A stretch of 11,082 nt of DNA from Bacteroidales bacterium (GCA_017616675.1 JAFZXR010000035.1:1-11082), one strand, 5' to 3'. Shown: positions 1 to 6,610, counted from the first letter of the stretch. Numbers and translations: made by a program. The notes: generated from the sequence alone by a model not told the origin.

Positions 1-145
1 GTGTGTTTTGCACCGCCACGTTGACGAGCTCCACTGCTTTTCCGTCGTCGTCGGTGATCTTTCCATATAAAACGCCCTCATGCTTTTGTCCAAAAACAAA
101 AGATGGAAGAAGTAATAATATGATAATCAACCACTTAAACCTCAT
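1..145 (-). CDS. N-terminus of secreted TonB-receptor-type / carboxypeptidase-regulatory-like protein (partial)
   Basis: The minus strand from an ATG at 145 reads through the left edge without a stop, giving 48 residues. They begin with a typical signal peptide (MRFKW, then a run of Ile/Leu, then SFVFG before QK), so the product is exported. The mature part starts with a stretch of the form GxITDDxGKxVxxVNVxVxNT. In Bacteroidota this is the first strand pair of the carboxypeptidase-regulatory-like (CarboxypepD_reg-like) domain at the front of TonB-dependent receptors and some other surface proteins. The beta-barrel or other downstream domains lie outside the window, so the receptor assignment is an inference. 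The gene follows the rpmB terminator in the same direction, so it is probably transcribed separately. Its start lies only 8 bases from a short dispersed repeat. I could not place a convincing TAnnTTTG promoter in its leader. Confidence 0.72.
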   Translation of the reverse strand, partial: MRFKWLIIILLLLPSFVFGQKHEGVLYGKITDDDGKAVELVNVAVQNT

Positions 146-152
146 AGCAAAT

Positions 153-180
153 TGTCATTCCGAACGCAGTGAGGAAACTC
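153..180. repeat. Short dispersed intergenic repeat, single copy
   Basis: The segment resembles both arms of the inverted pair at 621-775. All share the core GTCATTyCGA followed by an AAGTG- or CAGTG-like block and a GAGAAA- or GAGGAAA-like end. Here it sits in the 5' leader of the secreted-protein gene that starts at 145. Sequences of this form are familiar between genes in Bacteroidota genomes. Its function is unknown. Confidence 0.5.
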
Positions 181-193
181 ATTTATATACAAC

Positions 194-215
194 GTATCTA
201 ATTGAGAATTAGTAC
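194..215. repeat. Imperfect 22-bp palindrome in the leader of the 1-145 gene
   Basis: CTAATT (198-203) and AATTAG (207-212) are perfect inverted arms around a 3-base centre. GTA and TAC extend them outside one bulged base. The palindrome lies about 50 bases upstream of the ATG at 145, where an operator could lie, but it is AT-rich and may be chance. No function is claimed. Confidence 0.25.
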
Positions 216-224
216 ACTACCAAC

Positions 225-253
225 AAAAAAAGCCGCCTTGATGCAGACGGCTT
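225..253 (-). terminator. Rho-independent terminator of rpmB
   Basis: On the minus strand an 8-bp stem (AAGCCGTC against GGCGGCTT, one G-U pair) with an 8-base loop is followed by seven T residues. It begins 20 bases after the rpmB stop codon and ends the message before the next minus-strand gene at 145. Confidence 0.85.
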
Positions 254-272
254 CTTTTTAAAATTTCATATT

Positions 273-515
273 TTACCAGCGGTTAAGGTTACCATCCTTT
301 GCCGCGTCAACCATTGCCTGGTAAACACCCTTCTTGTCGATGGTGCGCAAACCTGCTGCAGAAACTTTCAAAACAACCCATTCATTCCACTCCGGAACGA
401 AGAATCTCTTGATCTTCAAGTTAGGCTGGAATGTTCTCTTGGTCTTTCTGTTTGAGTGAGAAACGTTGTTTCCACTGATGACCTTCTTACCTGTAATCTG
501 ACAAATTCTTGACAT
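273..515 (-). CDS. rpmB: 50S ribosomal protein bL28
   Basis: This 80-residue basic protein is bL28 of the large ribosomal subunit. The N-terminus MSRICQITGKK, then GNNVSHSNRKTKRTFQPN, is the family signature, and SAAGLRTIDKKG matches the C-terminal core. A single Cys (residue 5) and no CxxC pairs mark the zinc-free form. At 80 residues it is slightly shorter than the roughly 86-residue Bacteroides protein as I recall it, the difference being at the C-terminus. A TAnnTTTG promoter lies upstream and a strong terminator directly downstream, so it appears to be a single-gene transcript. In many Bacteroidota rpmB is followed by rpmG (L33), a small DUF4295 gene and ftsY; none of these is here. The start is fixed by family alignment and an AT-rich leader. 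Confidence 0.96.
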   Translation of the reverse strand: MSRICQITGKKVISGNNVSHSNRKTKRTFQPNLKIKRFFVPEWNEWVVLKVSAAGLRTIDKKGVYQAMVDAAKDGNLNRW

Positions 516-562
516 TTTTCTAATATTTTATTTGTTCTTATTTCCTTTTACAAAACGGACTG

Positions 563-570
563 CAAAATTA
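563..570 (-). promoter_or_regulatory. Promoter -7 element of rpmB (TAATTTTG)
   Basis: The minus-strand octamer fits the Bacteroidota -7 consensus TAnnTTTG and lies 47 bases upstream of the rpmB start codon. A T-rich stretch occurs at the expected -33 distance (19-base spacing) but without a clear TTG. Confidence 0.6.
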
Positions 571-620
571 CAACTTTTTTCAATATGAAAAACATTTTTT
601 TGAAAAAATTAATTTCCCCT

Positions 621-775
621 CGTCATTTCGAGCGAAACGAAGTGTAGTCGAGAAATCCTTTTGAGCAAAAAACAATAAATAGTAACGAAAATTGATTGTT
701 ACTAACAGTCAAGATTTATCGGATGGAGGATTTCTCCACTTCGTTTCATTTCATTTCACTCCGGTCGAAATGACG
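621..775. repeat. Inverted pair of a short intergenic repeat with a 69-base centre
   Basis: The left arm (621-658) and the right arm (728-775, read in reverse complement) share CGTCATTTCGA at the outer end, AACGAAGTG in the middle and GAGAAATCC at the inner end. The right arm has about 10 extra bases, made of repeated TTTCA/TTTCATT units. The centre (659-727) carries its own small inverted repeat, TAGTAAC (680-686) with GTTACTA (698-704). The element fills most of the 338-bp region between the divergent rpmB and aminotransferase genes. The rest of that region is the two promoters and AT-rich leader sequence. It could fold as a long cruciform or RNA hairpin. A non-autonomous mobile palindrome is possible but unproven. 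Confidence 0.65.
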
Positions 776-824
776 GATTGTGAAAAAAAACTCCATTTTT
801 AAGGGATATTTTTCGAAATTTTTA

Positions 825-832
825 TAAATTTG
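825..832 (+). promoter_or_regulatory. Promoter -7 element of the aminotransferase gene (TAAATTTG)
   Basis: The octamer matches TAnnTTTG and ends 21 bases before the ATG at 854. No clear TTG lies 19 bases upstream, so the -33 element is weak or absent. Confidence 0.6.
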
Positions 833-853
833 CAACTTTAAAATAGAAAAATT

Positions 854-1975
854 ATGAAAATTCCAATGGTTGACCTCGTTGGTCAATACAACAAAATCAA
901 GGCTGAGGTGGATGCTTCCATTCAGCAGATATTATCGACGGGCGGCTTCATCGGCGGTCCTTTTGTCCAGAAATTCCAAGAAGATTTACAGGCATATTTG
1001 AATGTGAAACATGTGATACCGTGCGCCAATGGCACCGATGCTCTGCAGGTTGCAATGATGGGCCTCGGCCTGAAGCCGGGCGACGAGGTCATCACCACGT
1101 CATTCACATTCATTGCAACTGCAGAGGTGGTTGCCTTGCTGCGCCTCACGCCTGTGGTTGTGGATGTCGATATGGACACCTATTGTATTGATCCTGAGGC
1201 TGTTGAGCGTGCCATCACCCCGCGCACCAAGGCAATCGTGCCTGTGCATCTCTTCGGACAGTGCGCCAACATGGATGCCATCATGGATATCGCAAAACGT
1301 CATAACCTCTACGTCGTCGAAGACGATGCACAGGCCATCGGTGCCAACTACACCTTCAAAGACGGCACCGTGAAGAAGTCGGGAACCATCGGCAACATCG
1401 GCTGCACCTCGTTCTTCCCATCGAAGAACCTCGGCTGCTATGGCGACGGCGGCGCAATCTTCACTAACGACGACAACCTCGCCGACATGATGCGCGTGGT
1501 CGTCAACCACGGCATGAAGACTCGCTATTATCATGATTATGTGGGAGTTAACTCACGTCTCGACGCTATCCAGGCGGCAGTTCTCGACATCAAACTGAAA
1601 CATCTCGATGAATATATCAAAGCACGTCAGTATGCAGCTGCATACTACGACAAGGCCTTTGCCCAGACCGACAAGATTGTCACACCGAAGACGGCTCCGT
1701 TTACCGACCATGTATATCACCAATATGTGGTGGTCCTCAAGGACTTAGACCGTGCCAAGGTGATGGAGCATCTGCAGTCGAAAGGCATCGCCTGCGCCAT
1801 CTATTATCCTGTGGCGCTTCACATGCAGAAAGCCTACGCCGACCCGCGCTACAAGAAAGGCGACTTCCCGGTCTGCGAGTATCTCTGCGACCATGTGATG
1901 GCTCTCCCAATCCACACCGAGTTCACCGACGAACAGCTGAAGTACGTCACCGACGCGGTGCTTGAGATGTGCTAA
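854..1975 (+). CDS. DegT/DnrJ/EryC1/StrS-family PLP-dependent sugar aminotransferase (WbpE-like)
   Basis: This 373-residue protein is a complete member of the DegT/DnrJ/EryC1 family. These enzymes transfer an amino group, usually from glutamate, to a keto-sugar nucleotide on PLP. Visible landmarks are VDLxxQY at 6-12, PCANGTDALQ (56-65, phosphate-binding loop), VVEDDAQAIGA (154-164, cofactor Asp157 and Gln160), the Schiff-base lysine Lys191 in SFFPSKNLGCYGDGG, and GVNSRLDAIQAA (231-242). Overall it resembles WbpE, which makes the 3-amino group of UDP-2,3-diamino sugars, so a UDP-3-keto-GlcNAc-type substrate is plausible. That would suit surface polysaccharide or modified lipid A, but substrate cannot be read from sequence alone. 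It stands alone: its own promoter, no other sugar-nucleotide genes in the window, and mraY converging 8 bases after its stop. The start at 854 matches the family N-terminus. Confidence 0.92.
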   Translation: MKIPMVDLVGQYNKIKAEVDASIQQILSTGGFIGGPFVQKFQEDLQAYLNVKHVIPCANGTDALQVAMMGLGLKPGDEVITTSFTFIATAEVVALLRLTPVVVDVDMDTYCIDPEAVERAITPRTKAIVPVHLFGQCANMDAIMDIAKRHNLYVVEDDAQAIGANYTFKDGTVKKSGTIGNIGCTSFFPSKNLGCYGDGGAIFTNDDNLADMMRVVVNHGMKTRYYHDYVGVNSRLDAIQAAVLDIKLKHLDEYIKARQYAAAYYDKAFAQTDKIVTPKTAPFTDHVYHQYVVVLKDLDRAKVMEHLQSKGIACAIYYPVALHMQKAYADPRYKKGDFPVCEYLCDHVMALPIHTEFTDEQLKYVTDAVLEMC

Positions 1976-1983
1976 GTAATTGA

Positions 1984-3369
1984 TTATCTGATTTTTAACG
2001 TCATCAGCGACAAGGCTGCGAGGAGTATCGTCACAATCCAGAAGCGGATGGTGATCTTCACCTCGTGCTGCAGTATGCCGTTGCCTTTGAACGCCACCTT
2101 GGCGTTGCCCCATCTGTTCTTGAAGAACCTGTACGAAGTCCTGTAATGGTCGTGTGCCGGAGCGCATTTGAACATACGGCTTTTCTTGCCACGTTTGATG
2201 AAGATGCTGGTGTCGAGATTGGCTGCCATCTCGAAGATAAACATGCCGCAGAGGATTATCAGCAGCAGCTCCTTATGGATGATGATGGCCGTCACTGCTA
2301 TGATACCTCCGATGGTGAGACTACCCGTGTCGCCCATGAAGATCTGGGCAGGGAAGGAGTTATACCACAGATATCCTATCAAGGCGCCGACGAAGGCCGC
2401 CAGAAACACCACCACCTCCTCGCTGCCGGGCACGAACATCAGGTTGAGGTGCCCCGCCATCACGGCGTTACTGGAGAGGTAGGCGAACACAGCCAGCGCC
2501 AGACCTATTATCGCCGAGTTGCCCGCCGCCATGCCGTCCAAGCCGTCGTTGAGGTTCGAGCCGTTCGACACTGCCGCTACGATGAAAGCCGTGAAAAACA
2601 CGAAGAAAATCCAGCCGAAACGGTATTTCCACTGGTCGCCGGTCCAGCTGAACAGGTCGGCATAGTTGAAGTTGTAACTCTTAAAGAAAGGTATGGTGGT
2701 GCGGGTCGACTTCACGTCGGGCGACTTCACCACTATCTCTTTGTTGTCTTCGATGCGTGTATTCACCGTCTCGTTGACCACCACAGCAGGATGGAAACGC
2801 AATGTCATGCCGACGACGAGACCGATGAAGATCTGTCCGGCAAGCTTCTGCCATTTCTTGAGACCGTCTTTGTTGCCTTTGAAAGTCTTGATATAATCGT
2901 CGATAAAGCCCAGCGTGCCAAGGATCAGCGTGGTGATGATCATCAGGATGAGATAGATGTTGTGAATCTTTCCGACGAACAGGCACGACAGCAAAATCGC
3001 GAATATTATTATCACGCCGCCGAAGGTCGGGACGTTCTTTTTGCCAATGTTATAAGGGTCTTTCGACTTCTCGAGCTGCGACTTTGGCAGTTTCTGTTCT
3101 TCCGGTGACAGTGAATCGAAAAACTCTTTGTTCTCCTGCTGCATCTTCAAATCTTCCTCGCTGACCTCTATTGCGCTGTCGGTCAGGCCTTTACGCTGGT
3201 TCTCGTAGATCTTTTTCCGTTGCATCCTTCTGATGAAATACTTACCGAAGAGCACCGACACGACGAGGGCCACTATCGCCGCCGCCACTGCACGGAATGT
3301 GACGTAGGTGAACACGCCTGCACCAGGAAAACCTAACGTTTTAAGATATTGAAAGAGGTAGTAGAACAT
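1984..3369 (-). CDS. mraY: Phospho-N-acetylmuramoyl-pentapeptide transferase (MraY)
   Basis: MraY moves phospho-MurNAc-pentapeptide from UDP to undecaprenyl phosphate in the inner membrane, making lipid I for peptidoglycan. This 461-residue multi-pass protein shows the catalytic Asp pair in FIDDYIK (157-158), SNGSNLNDGLDGMAAG (268-283), MGDTGSLTIGG (345-355) and the late His motif HDHYRTS (406-412). KITIRFWIVTILLAA at the end is typical of Bacteroidota MraY. It is longer than the roughly 420-residue Bacteroides form: residues about 61-105 include an extra charged segment of some 30 residues in the first cytoplasmic loop, before VPTFGG. The usual LSVxxQ motif after the Glu at 380 reads AANLDTS instead. 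The gene is not in a dcw cluster; it has its own promoter and no neighbouring mur or fts genes. The start fits the family N-terminus (MFYYLFQYL, then FPGAGVF). Confidence 0.94.
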   Translation of the reverse strand: MFYYLFQYLKTLGFPGAGVFTYVTFRAVAAAIVALVVSVLFGKYFIRRMQRKKIYENQRKGLTDSAIEVSEEDLKMQQENKEFFDSLSPEEQKLPKSQLEKSKDPYNIGKKNVPTFGGVIIIFAILLSCLFVGKIHNIYLILMIITTLILGTLGFIDDYIKTFKGNKDGLKKWQKLAGQIFIGLVVGMTLRFHPAVVVNETVNTRIEDNKEIVVKSPDVKSTRTTIPFFKSYNFNYADLFSWTGDQWKYRFGWIFFVFFTAFIVAAVSNGSNLNDGLDGMAAGNSAIIGLALAVFAYLSSNAVMAGHLNLMFVPGSEEVVVFLAAFVGALIGYLWYNSFPAQIFMGDTGSLTIGGIIAVTAIIIHKELLLIILCGMFIFEMAANLDTSIFIKRGKKSRMFKCAPAHDHYRTSYRFFKNRWGNAKVAFKGNGILQHEVKITIRFWIVTILLAALSLMTLKIR

Positions 3370-3396
3370 AGTTTATTAATATTGAAATTGATGAGG

Positions 3397-3404
3397 CAAA
3401 TATA
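3397..3404 (-). promoter_or_regulatory. Promoter -7 element of mraY (TATATTTG)
   Basis: The minus-strand octamer matches TAnnTTTG, 27 bases upstream of the mraY ATG. It directly follows the T-run of the terminator at 3406-3448, so a possible -33 element would fall inside the terminator hairpin. Confidence 0.55.
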
Positions 3405-3405
3405 T

Positions 3406-3448
3406 AAAAAAGTAGGGACACATCGAATGTGTCCCTACAATTTTTTTT
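3406..3448. terminator. Terminator after ppiD: perfect 12-bp palindrome flanked by A- and T-runs
   Basis: GTAGGGACACAT (3412-3423) and ATGTGTCCCTAC (3427-3438) are perfect inverted arms with a 3-base loop. Six A's lie on the left and eight T's on the right, so the structure can terminate in both directions. In the gene direction it ends ppiD before mraY. Palindromes of the GTAGGGACnCA...TGnGTCCCTAC type recur between genes in this phylum, so it may also be a copy of a repeat family. Confidence 0.85.
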
Positions 3449-3461
3449 GTTGAAGCAGGTA

Positions 3462-5240
3462 TTAGTAGAATAAAATACCGTTGTTCACCACCTTGGCGTT
3501 TTCATACAATGCGTTGTAGGCGTTGTTGGTCACCGAGTTGGTGTAGGTGGCCTTACCTGCTGTAAGCAGTGCATTGTAGTCGTATTCGTCTGCAGGTTTT
3601 GTGTTGGTGACCTTCACGATGGCGAATGCGTTGCCGCCTTCGATAGGCTTTGAGAACACGCCTTCCTTGATGCCGAGTGCTGTGCCGCCAATCTGTTCCT
3701 CAACACCTAAGCTGCCGAAGCCACGGTTGTCGTATGAGATGTCGGTCACGGTAATCTTCTCGCCATTGAGTTCCTCGATCATCTTGTCGTAGTCATCGCC
3801 GTAAGCCTTGGCTTTTTCAGCGATCATATGACCCTTCTTCTCCTTAATGATCTGGGTGGCGTGGTTCTTGACCATCTCCTCGTAAGGTGAGAATCCTTCA
3901 GGAACGATCTTTGTCAGGACTGCCACGACGTACATGTTTTCAATCGGGAAAACTCTTGAGATGTCGCCGACCTTCACGTCGTCCTGGAATGCCCAACGCA
4001 CGATCTCGCGTGAGTAGTTGATACCTGCGATGCGGTTGGTGGTCTTTCTGAGCGACTGATAGGTGCGCTTGTTGAGGCCCAATGTCTCGACTGCGTTGTT
4101 GAATTCTTCGGCTGTCTTGTTCTCGGTGACGAATCTGTTCACCTCGGCAAACACTGCTCTGTCGGTCTCATCACCAGCTGTGATTTCGCGTTTGATGATG
4201 GCTACCGATGCCCACAAGGTGTCGTTACGCATCTCCTTGCCAAGGATTCTGGCAGCGTTGAATGCGCCGTGGTCCTCGTATGGTCCGAAGACGTAGCCGA
4301 CCTCGTTGTTGGCGATTGCTTCCTCAAGCTCGACAGGATATTCCGATGCCTTCATCCATGTGCTGTCGAAAGGAGCGTCGGTGTCGGAGAGATAGTTGAC
4401 GAAGCTCTTGATGGTTGTCGTCTCAGCAAACTCAGGCTTCAAGTCTTCAATATACTTCTTGGCAGTCTCTCTGTCAGCCTCTGAAGGCTTAACCTCAAAG
4501 ATAACATAGTCGATGCCACGCATCTCGTCGGTAGGATATTTCTTGTAATACTTGTCGTAGTATGCTTTCTGATCGGCTTCGGTCACAACCACTGTCGAAT
4601 CAGGGATAGAGACGTAACGCACCACGTAAGCCTCGGCTTCTCTCTTGAGATTCTTGTTTTCGTTGTAACGGTCGGCCAATTTCTTAGGGAGATAGTAGCA
4701 GTGAGCAAGGAGGCTCTGGTATTTCTCGCTCATTCTCTCTTCAGAGATGTATTTTTCGAGGTTGAGCCACCATTCCTGGAACTCAATAGGCATCTCGTAG
4801 AAGTTTTCAAGAGTCTCCATCAGACCTTTTCTGTCGAGGTTACCATTTTCATCGGAGAAGTTTCTGAGGATGTATTGGTTAGGGTTGTCGCCAATGAACA
4901 TGTCCATCAACTCGTCGTTAGAGACTGTGATACCCAATGCCTTGTACTCTTTCTTCATGATGATGTCCTTAATCATCTCATTAAGAACGCTGTTGCGGAT
5001 GTTGAACTCGTCATCACGTGTGAGGTTCTTGTTGATGCTCTTCTGATAGTTCACAACCTGCTGAACTCTGTTCTCAAAGTCCTGATAGGTGACTTTTTCA
5101 CCGTTCACTGTTGCCACGTCGGTGGCTCTTCTTGTGCCTGAACTCTTCATCAAGTCGCCTAACACAAAAGCCAAAAGAGCTAAACCAATGATAATCACTA
5201 AGATACCATAGTGTTGTCTGATTCTTCCAATTGCTGCCAT
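3462..5240 (-). CDS. ppiD: PpiD-like membrane-anchored periplasmic chaperone (SurA_N-type) apparently lacking the parvulin domain
   Basis: The 592-residue protein begins with MAAIGRIRQHYGI and a single membrane anchor (about 11-31). A SurA_N-like helical domain follows (about 40-200, with VNGEKVTYQDFENRV). This is the PpiD layout, an inner-membrane chaperone that helps outer-membrane and periplasmic proteins fold. The C-terminus (FGSLGVEEQIG to NAKVVNNGILFY) also aligns by eye with Bacteroidota PpiD, which is about 710 residues. The missing length matches one parvulin (PPIC) domain. After GPYEDHGAFNAARIL (319-333) the sequence passes at about 340-345 directly to ASVAIIKREI, where homologues carry a parvulin domain with a HILI motif and GGDLGWF. 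I find neither motif anywhere. It therefore probably works as a chaperone without proline isomerase activity. It follows the CNNM/CorC gene by 104 bp, has its own promoter and ends at a strong terminator. Confidence 0.85.
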   Translation of the reverse strand: MAAIGRIRQHYGILVIIIGLALLAFVLGDLMKSSGTRRATDVATVNGEKVTYQDFENRVQQVVNYQKSINKNLTRDDEFNIRNSVLNEMIKDIIMKKEYKALGITVSNDELMDMFIGDNPNQYILRNFSDENGNLDRKGLMETLENFYEMPIEFQEWWLNLEKYISEERMSEKYQSLLAHCYYLPKKLADRYNENKNLKREAEAYVVRYVSIPDSTVVVTEADQKAYYDKYYKKYPTDEMRGIDYVIFEVKPSEADRETAKKYIEDLKPEFAETTTIKSFVNYLSDTDAPFDSTWMKASEYPVELEEAIANNEVGYVFGPYEDHGAFNAARILGKEMRNDTLWASVAIIKREITAGDETDRAVFAEVNRFVTENKTAEEFNNAVETLGLNKRTYQSLRKTTNRIAGINYSREIVRWAFQDDVKVGDISRVFPIENMYVVAVLTKIVPEGFSPYEEMVKNHATQIIKEKKGHMIAEKAKAYGDDYDKMIEELNGEKITVTDISYDNRGFGSLGVEEQIGGTALGIKEGVFSKPIEGGNAFAIVKVTNTKPADEYDYNALLTAGKATYTNSVTNNAYNALYENAKVVNNGILFY

Positions 5241-5290
5241 AGTTTATTCTATTTTATTTTTATTATTTTCTTACATTAATTTTGAGCCTG

Positions 5291-5322
5291 CAAATTTACG
5301 AAAAATGTCAATACCTGCAACA
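5291..5322 (-). promoter_or_regulatory. Promoter of ppiD (TTG, 19 bases, TAAATTTG)
   Basis: On the minus strand TAAATTTG (5298 to 5291) matches the -7 consensus and TGTTG (5322 to 5318) provides the -33 TTG with a 19-base spacer. The leader to the ATG is about 50 bases, very AT-rich and without a clear Shine-Dalgarno. ppiD can therefore be transcribed independently of the operon upstream of it. Confidence 0.7.
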
Positions 5323-5344
5323 TTTTTATAAAAAATATGCTAAC

Positions 5345-6610
5345 TCATTGATTATTCTTGATTTCCACTTCCTCCAACTTGGTCTCAGAGGCCTTTATGA
5401 TCCTGAAAAGATAGTTTCCGATGGCTATTTCTTCGCCGGTTTGAGGTATACTTTCGTGATAATGAATGATATAACCTGCCAAAGTCTCATAGTCGTCCGA
5501 CTCCGGGAAATCGTATTTGTAGGTCTTGTTGAGATAGTCAATCTCCAATCGTGCCGAGAAAATACGGTCGTTTTCGTTGATGGTCTTCTCGATGTCGTCT
5601 TCCTCGTCGTATTCGTCTTCAATCTCTCCGAAAATCTCTTCAACCAGGTCTTCCGTGGTGATGATGCCAGCCGTGCCGCCAAACTCATCGACGACCACCG
5701 CTATGCTCTGGCGTTTCTTCGAAAGACGCTGCAAAAGCTCCTGCGCGCCGTAGGTCTCGGGATAAAACTCAATCTGACGGATGATTTTTCTGATATCATC
5801 TCCGCCGAGGAGCAAATCGTTGATATGGATATAACCGATGATGTTGTCGATATTGCCTTCGTACACAAGGATTTTCGAGTGTTTTGTCTCTTCGAAGACC
5901 TTCTTCACCTCGTCCATGCTCTCGTTTACCTCGATGGCTTGGATCTCATTGCGCGGCTGCATGCATTCGCGAAGCTTAACCGTCTGAAAATCAAGGGCAT
6001 TTTGGAATAATTCAATGCCTTGCTGGATATCTTCATCCTCCTCATTCGGGTCGGCATATTCCTTGAGATAGTCGTTCAGGTCGACAGGCGTGAGTTTATA
6101 ATCTTCAGGAGCGATTTTCATCCTGAAAATATATTTTATGATAAGCTCGGAGATGCCTATGTAGATGAATATCAACGGGAAAAGTATGATATACAGCACC
6201 ATCATCGGGAGTGCCATCACGTTCATCAGCTTGTTGGGGTTGATGCGGAAGAGCGTCTTGGGGATGAACTCCGCCACGAGCAGCACCAGCAGGGTGGAGA
6301 TGACGGTTTGGCAAAGCAGAACCACAAATTCGTTGTTGATGGCCTCGGGGAGTATCTGGCGTATCGGGTCGCCCAGCATCTTGGCCATCGCTATGCCGTA
6401 GATCACGTTGGCGATGTTGTTGCCGATAAGGATGCAGCCCATAAACTGCGACTGATGCCGCACGAAATGGTTGATGAGCTTGGCCGAGAAGCGTTTTTTC
6501 TTCAGGTCGAGCTCGAGCTTCAGGCGGTTGGAGCTGACAAACGAAATCTCGACGCCCGAGAAGAGCGCCGAAGCGAACAATGATATTATGATAACCAGCC
6601 AGTTACTCAT
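5345..6610 (-). CDS. CNNM (DUF21)/CBS-pair/CorC_HlyC membrane protein, GldE-like
   Basis: This integral membrane protein has three domains. The N-terminal CNNM/DUF21 region (first ~165 residues) carries FSGVEISFVSSN, GNNIANVIYG and AEFIPKTLF. A pair of CBS domains follows, ending in VVVDEFGGTAGIITTEDLVEE and an acidic run. The C-terminal CorC_HlyC domain spans roughly the last 75 residues. Family members are linked to Mg2+/Co2+ export or ion homeostasis, and GldE of gliding Flavobacteria has this architecture; no gliding genes are seen here, so the specific role is open. I chose the ATG at 6610 (421 residues), which overlaps the lptC stop by 8 bases and starts right before the first membrane helix as in homologues. 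An in-frame ATG at 6625 would add MRWMK and overlap lptC by 23 bases. It is the last gene of the tightly packed operon. Confidence 0.9.
   Translation of the reverse strand: MSNWLVIIISLFASALFSGVEISFVSSNRLKLELDLKKKRFSAKLINHFVRHQSQFMGCILIGNNIANVIYGIAMAKMLGDPIRQILPEAINNEFVVLLCQTVISTLLVLLVAEFIPKTLFRINPNKLMNVMALPMMVLYIILFPLIFIYIGISELIIKYIFRMKIAPEDYKLTPVDLNDYLKEYADPNEEDEDIQQGIELFQNALDFQTVKLRECMQPRNEIQAIEVNESMDEVKKVFEETKHSKILVYEGNIDNIIGYIHINDLLLGGDDIRKIIRQIEFYPETYGAQELLQRLSKKRQSIAVVVDEFGGTAGIITTEDLVEEIFGEIEDEYDEEDDIEKTINENDRIFSARLEIDYLNKTYKYDFPESDDYETLAGYIIHYHESIPQTGEEIAIGNYLFRIIKASETKLEEVEIKNNQ

Noticed and set aside
3..212. 69-codon open frame on the + strand at the left edge
   Set aside because: The opposite strand encodes a signal peptide and a recognisable carboxypeptidase-regulatory-like start; this frame runs through a repeat and shows nothing familiar.
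621..775. Possible CRISPR array
   Set aside because: Only two arms in opposite orientation; a CRISPR needs regularly spaced direct repeats.
2065..3108. 347-codon open frame on the + strand opposite mraY
   Set aside because: It lies wholly antisense to a clear MraY, has a composition rich in His, Arg and Glu typical of reverse reading, and no recognisable family or promoter.
5241..5344. Terminator after the CNNM/CorC gene
   Set aside because: Only an AT-only weak palindrome (ATTTTTTATAAAAAT-like) is present, without a GC stem; the stretch is better explained by the ppiD promoter and leader.
5282..6010. 242-codon open frame on the + strand opposite the CNNM/CorC gene
   Set aside because: Antisense shadow of a gene with clear CBS and CorC_HlyC motifs; no domain of its own.
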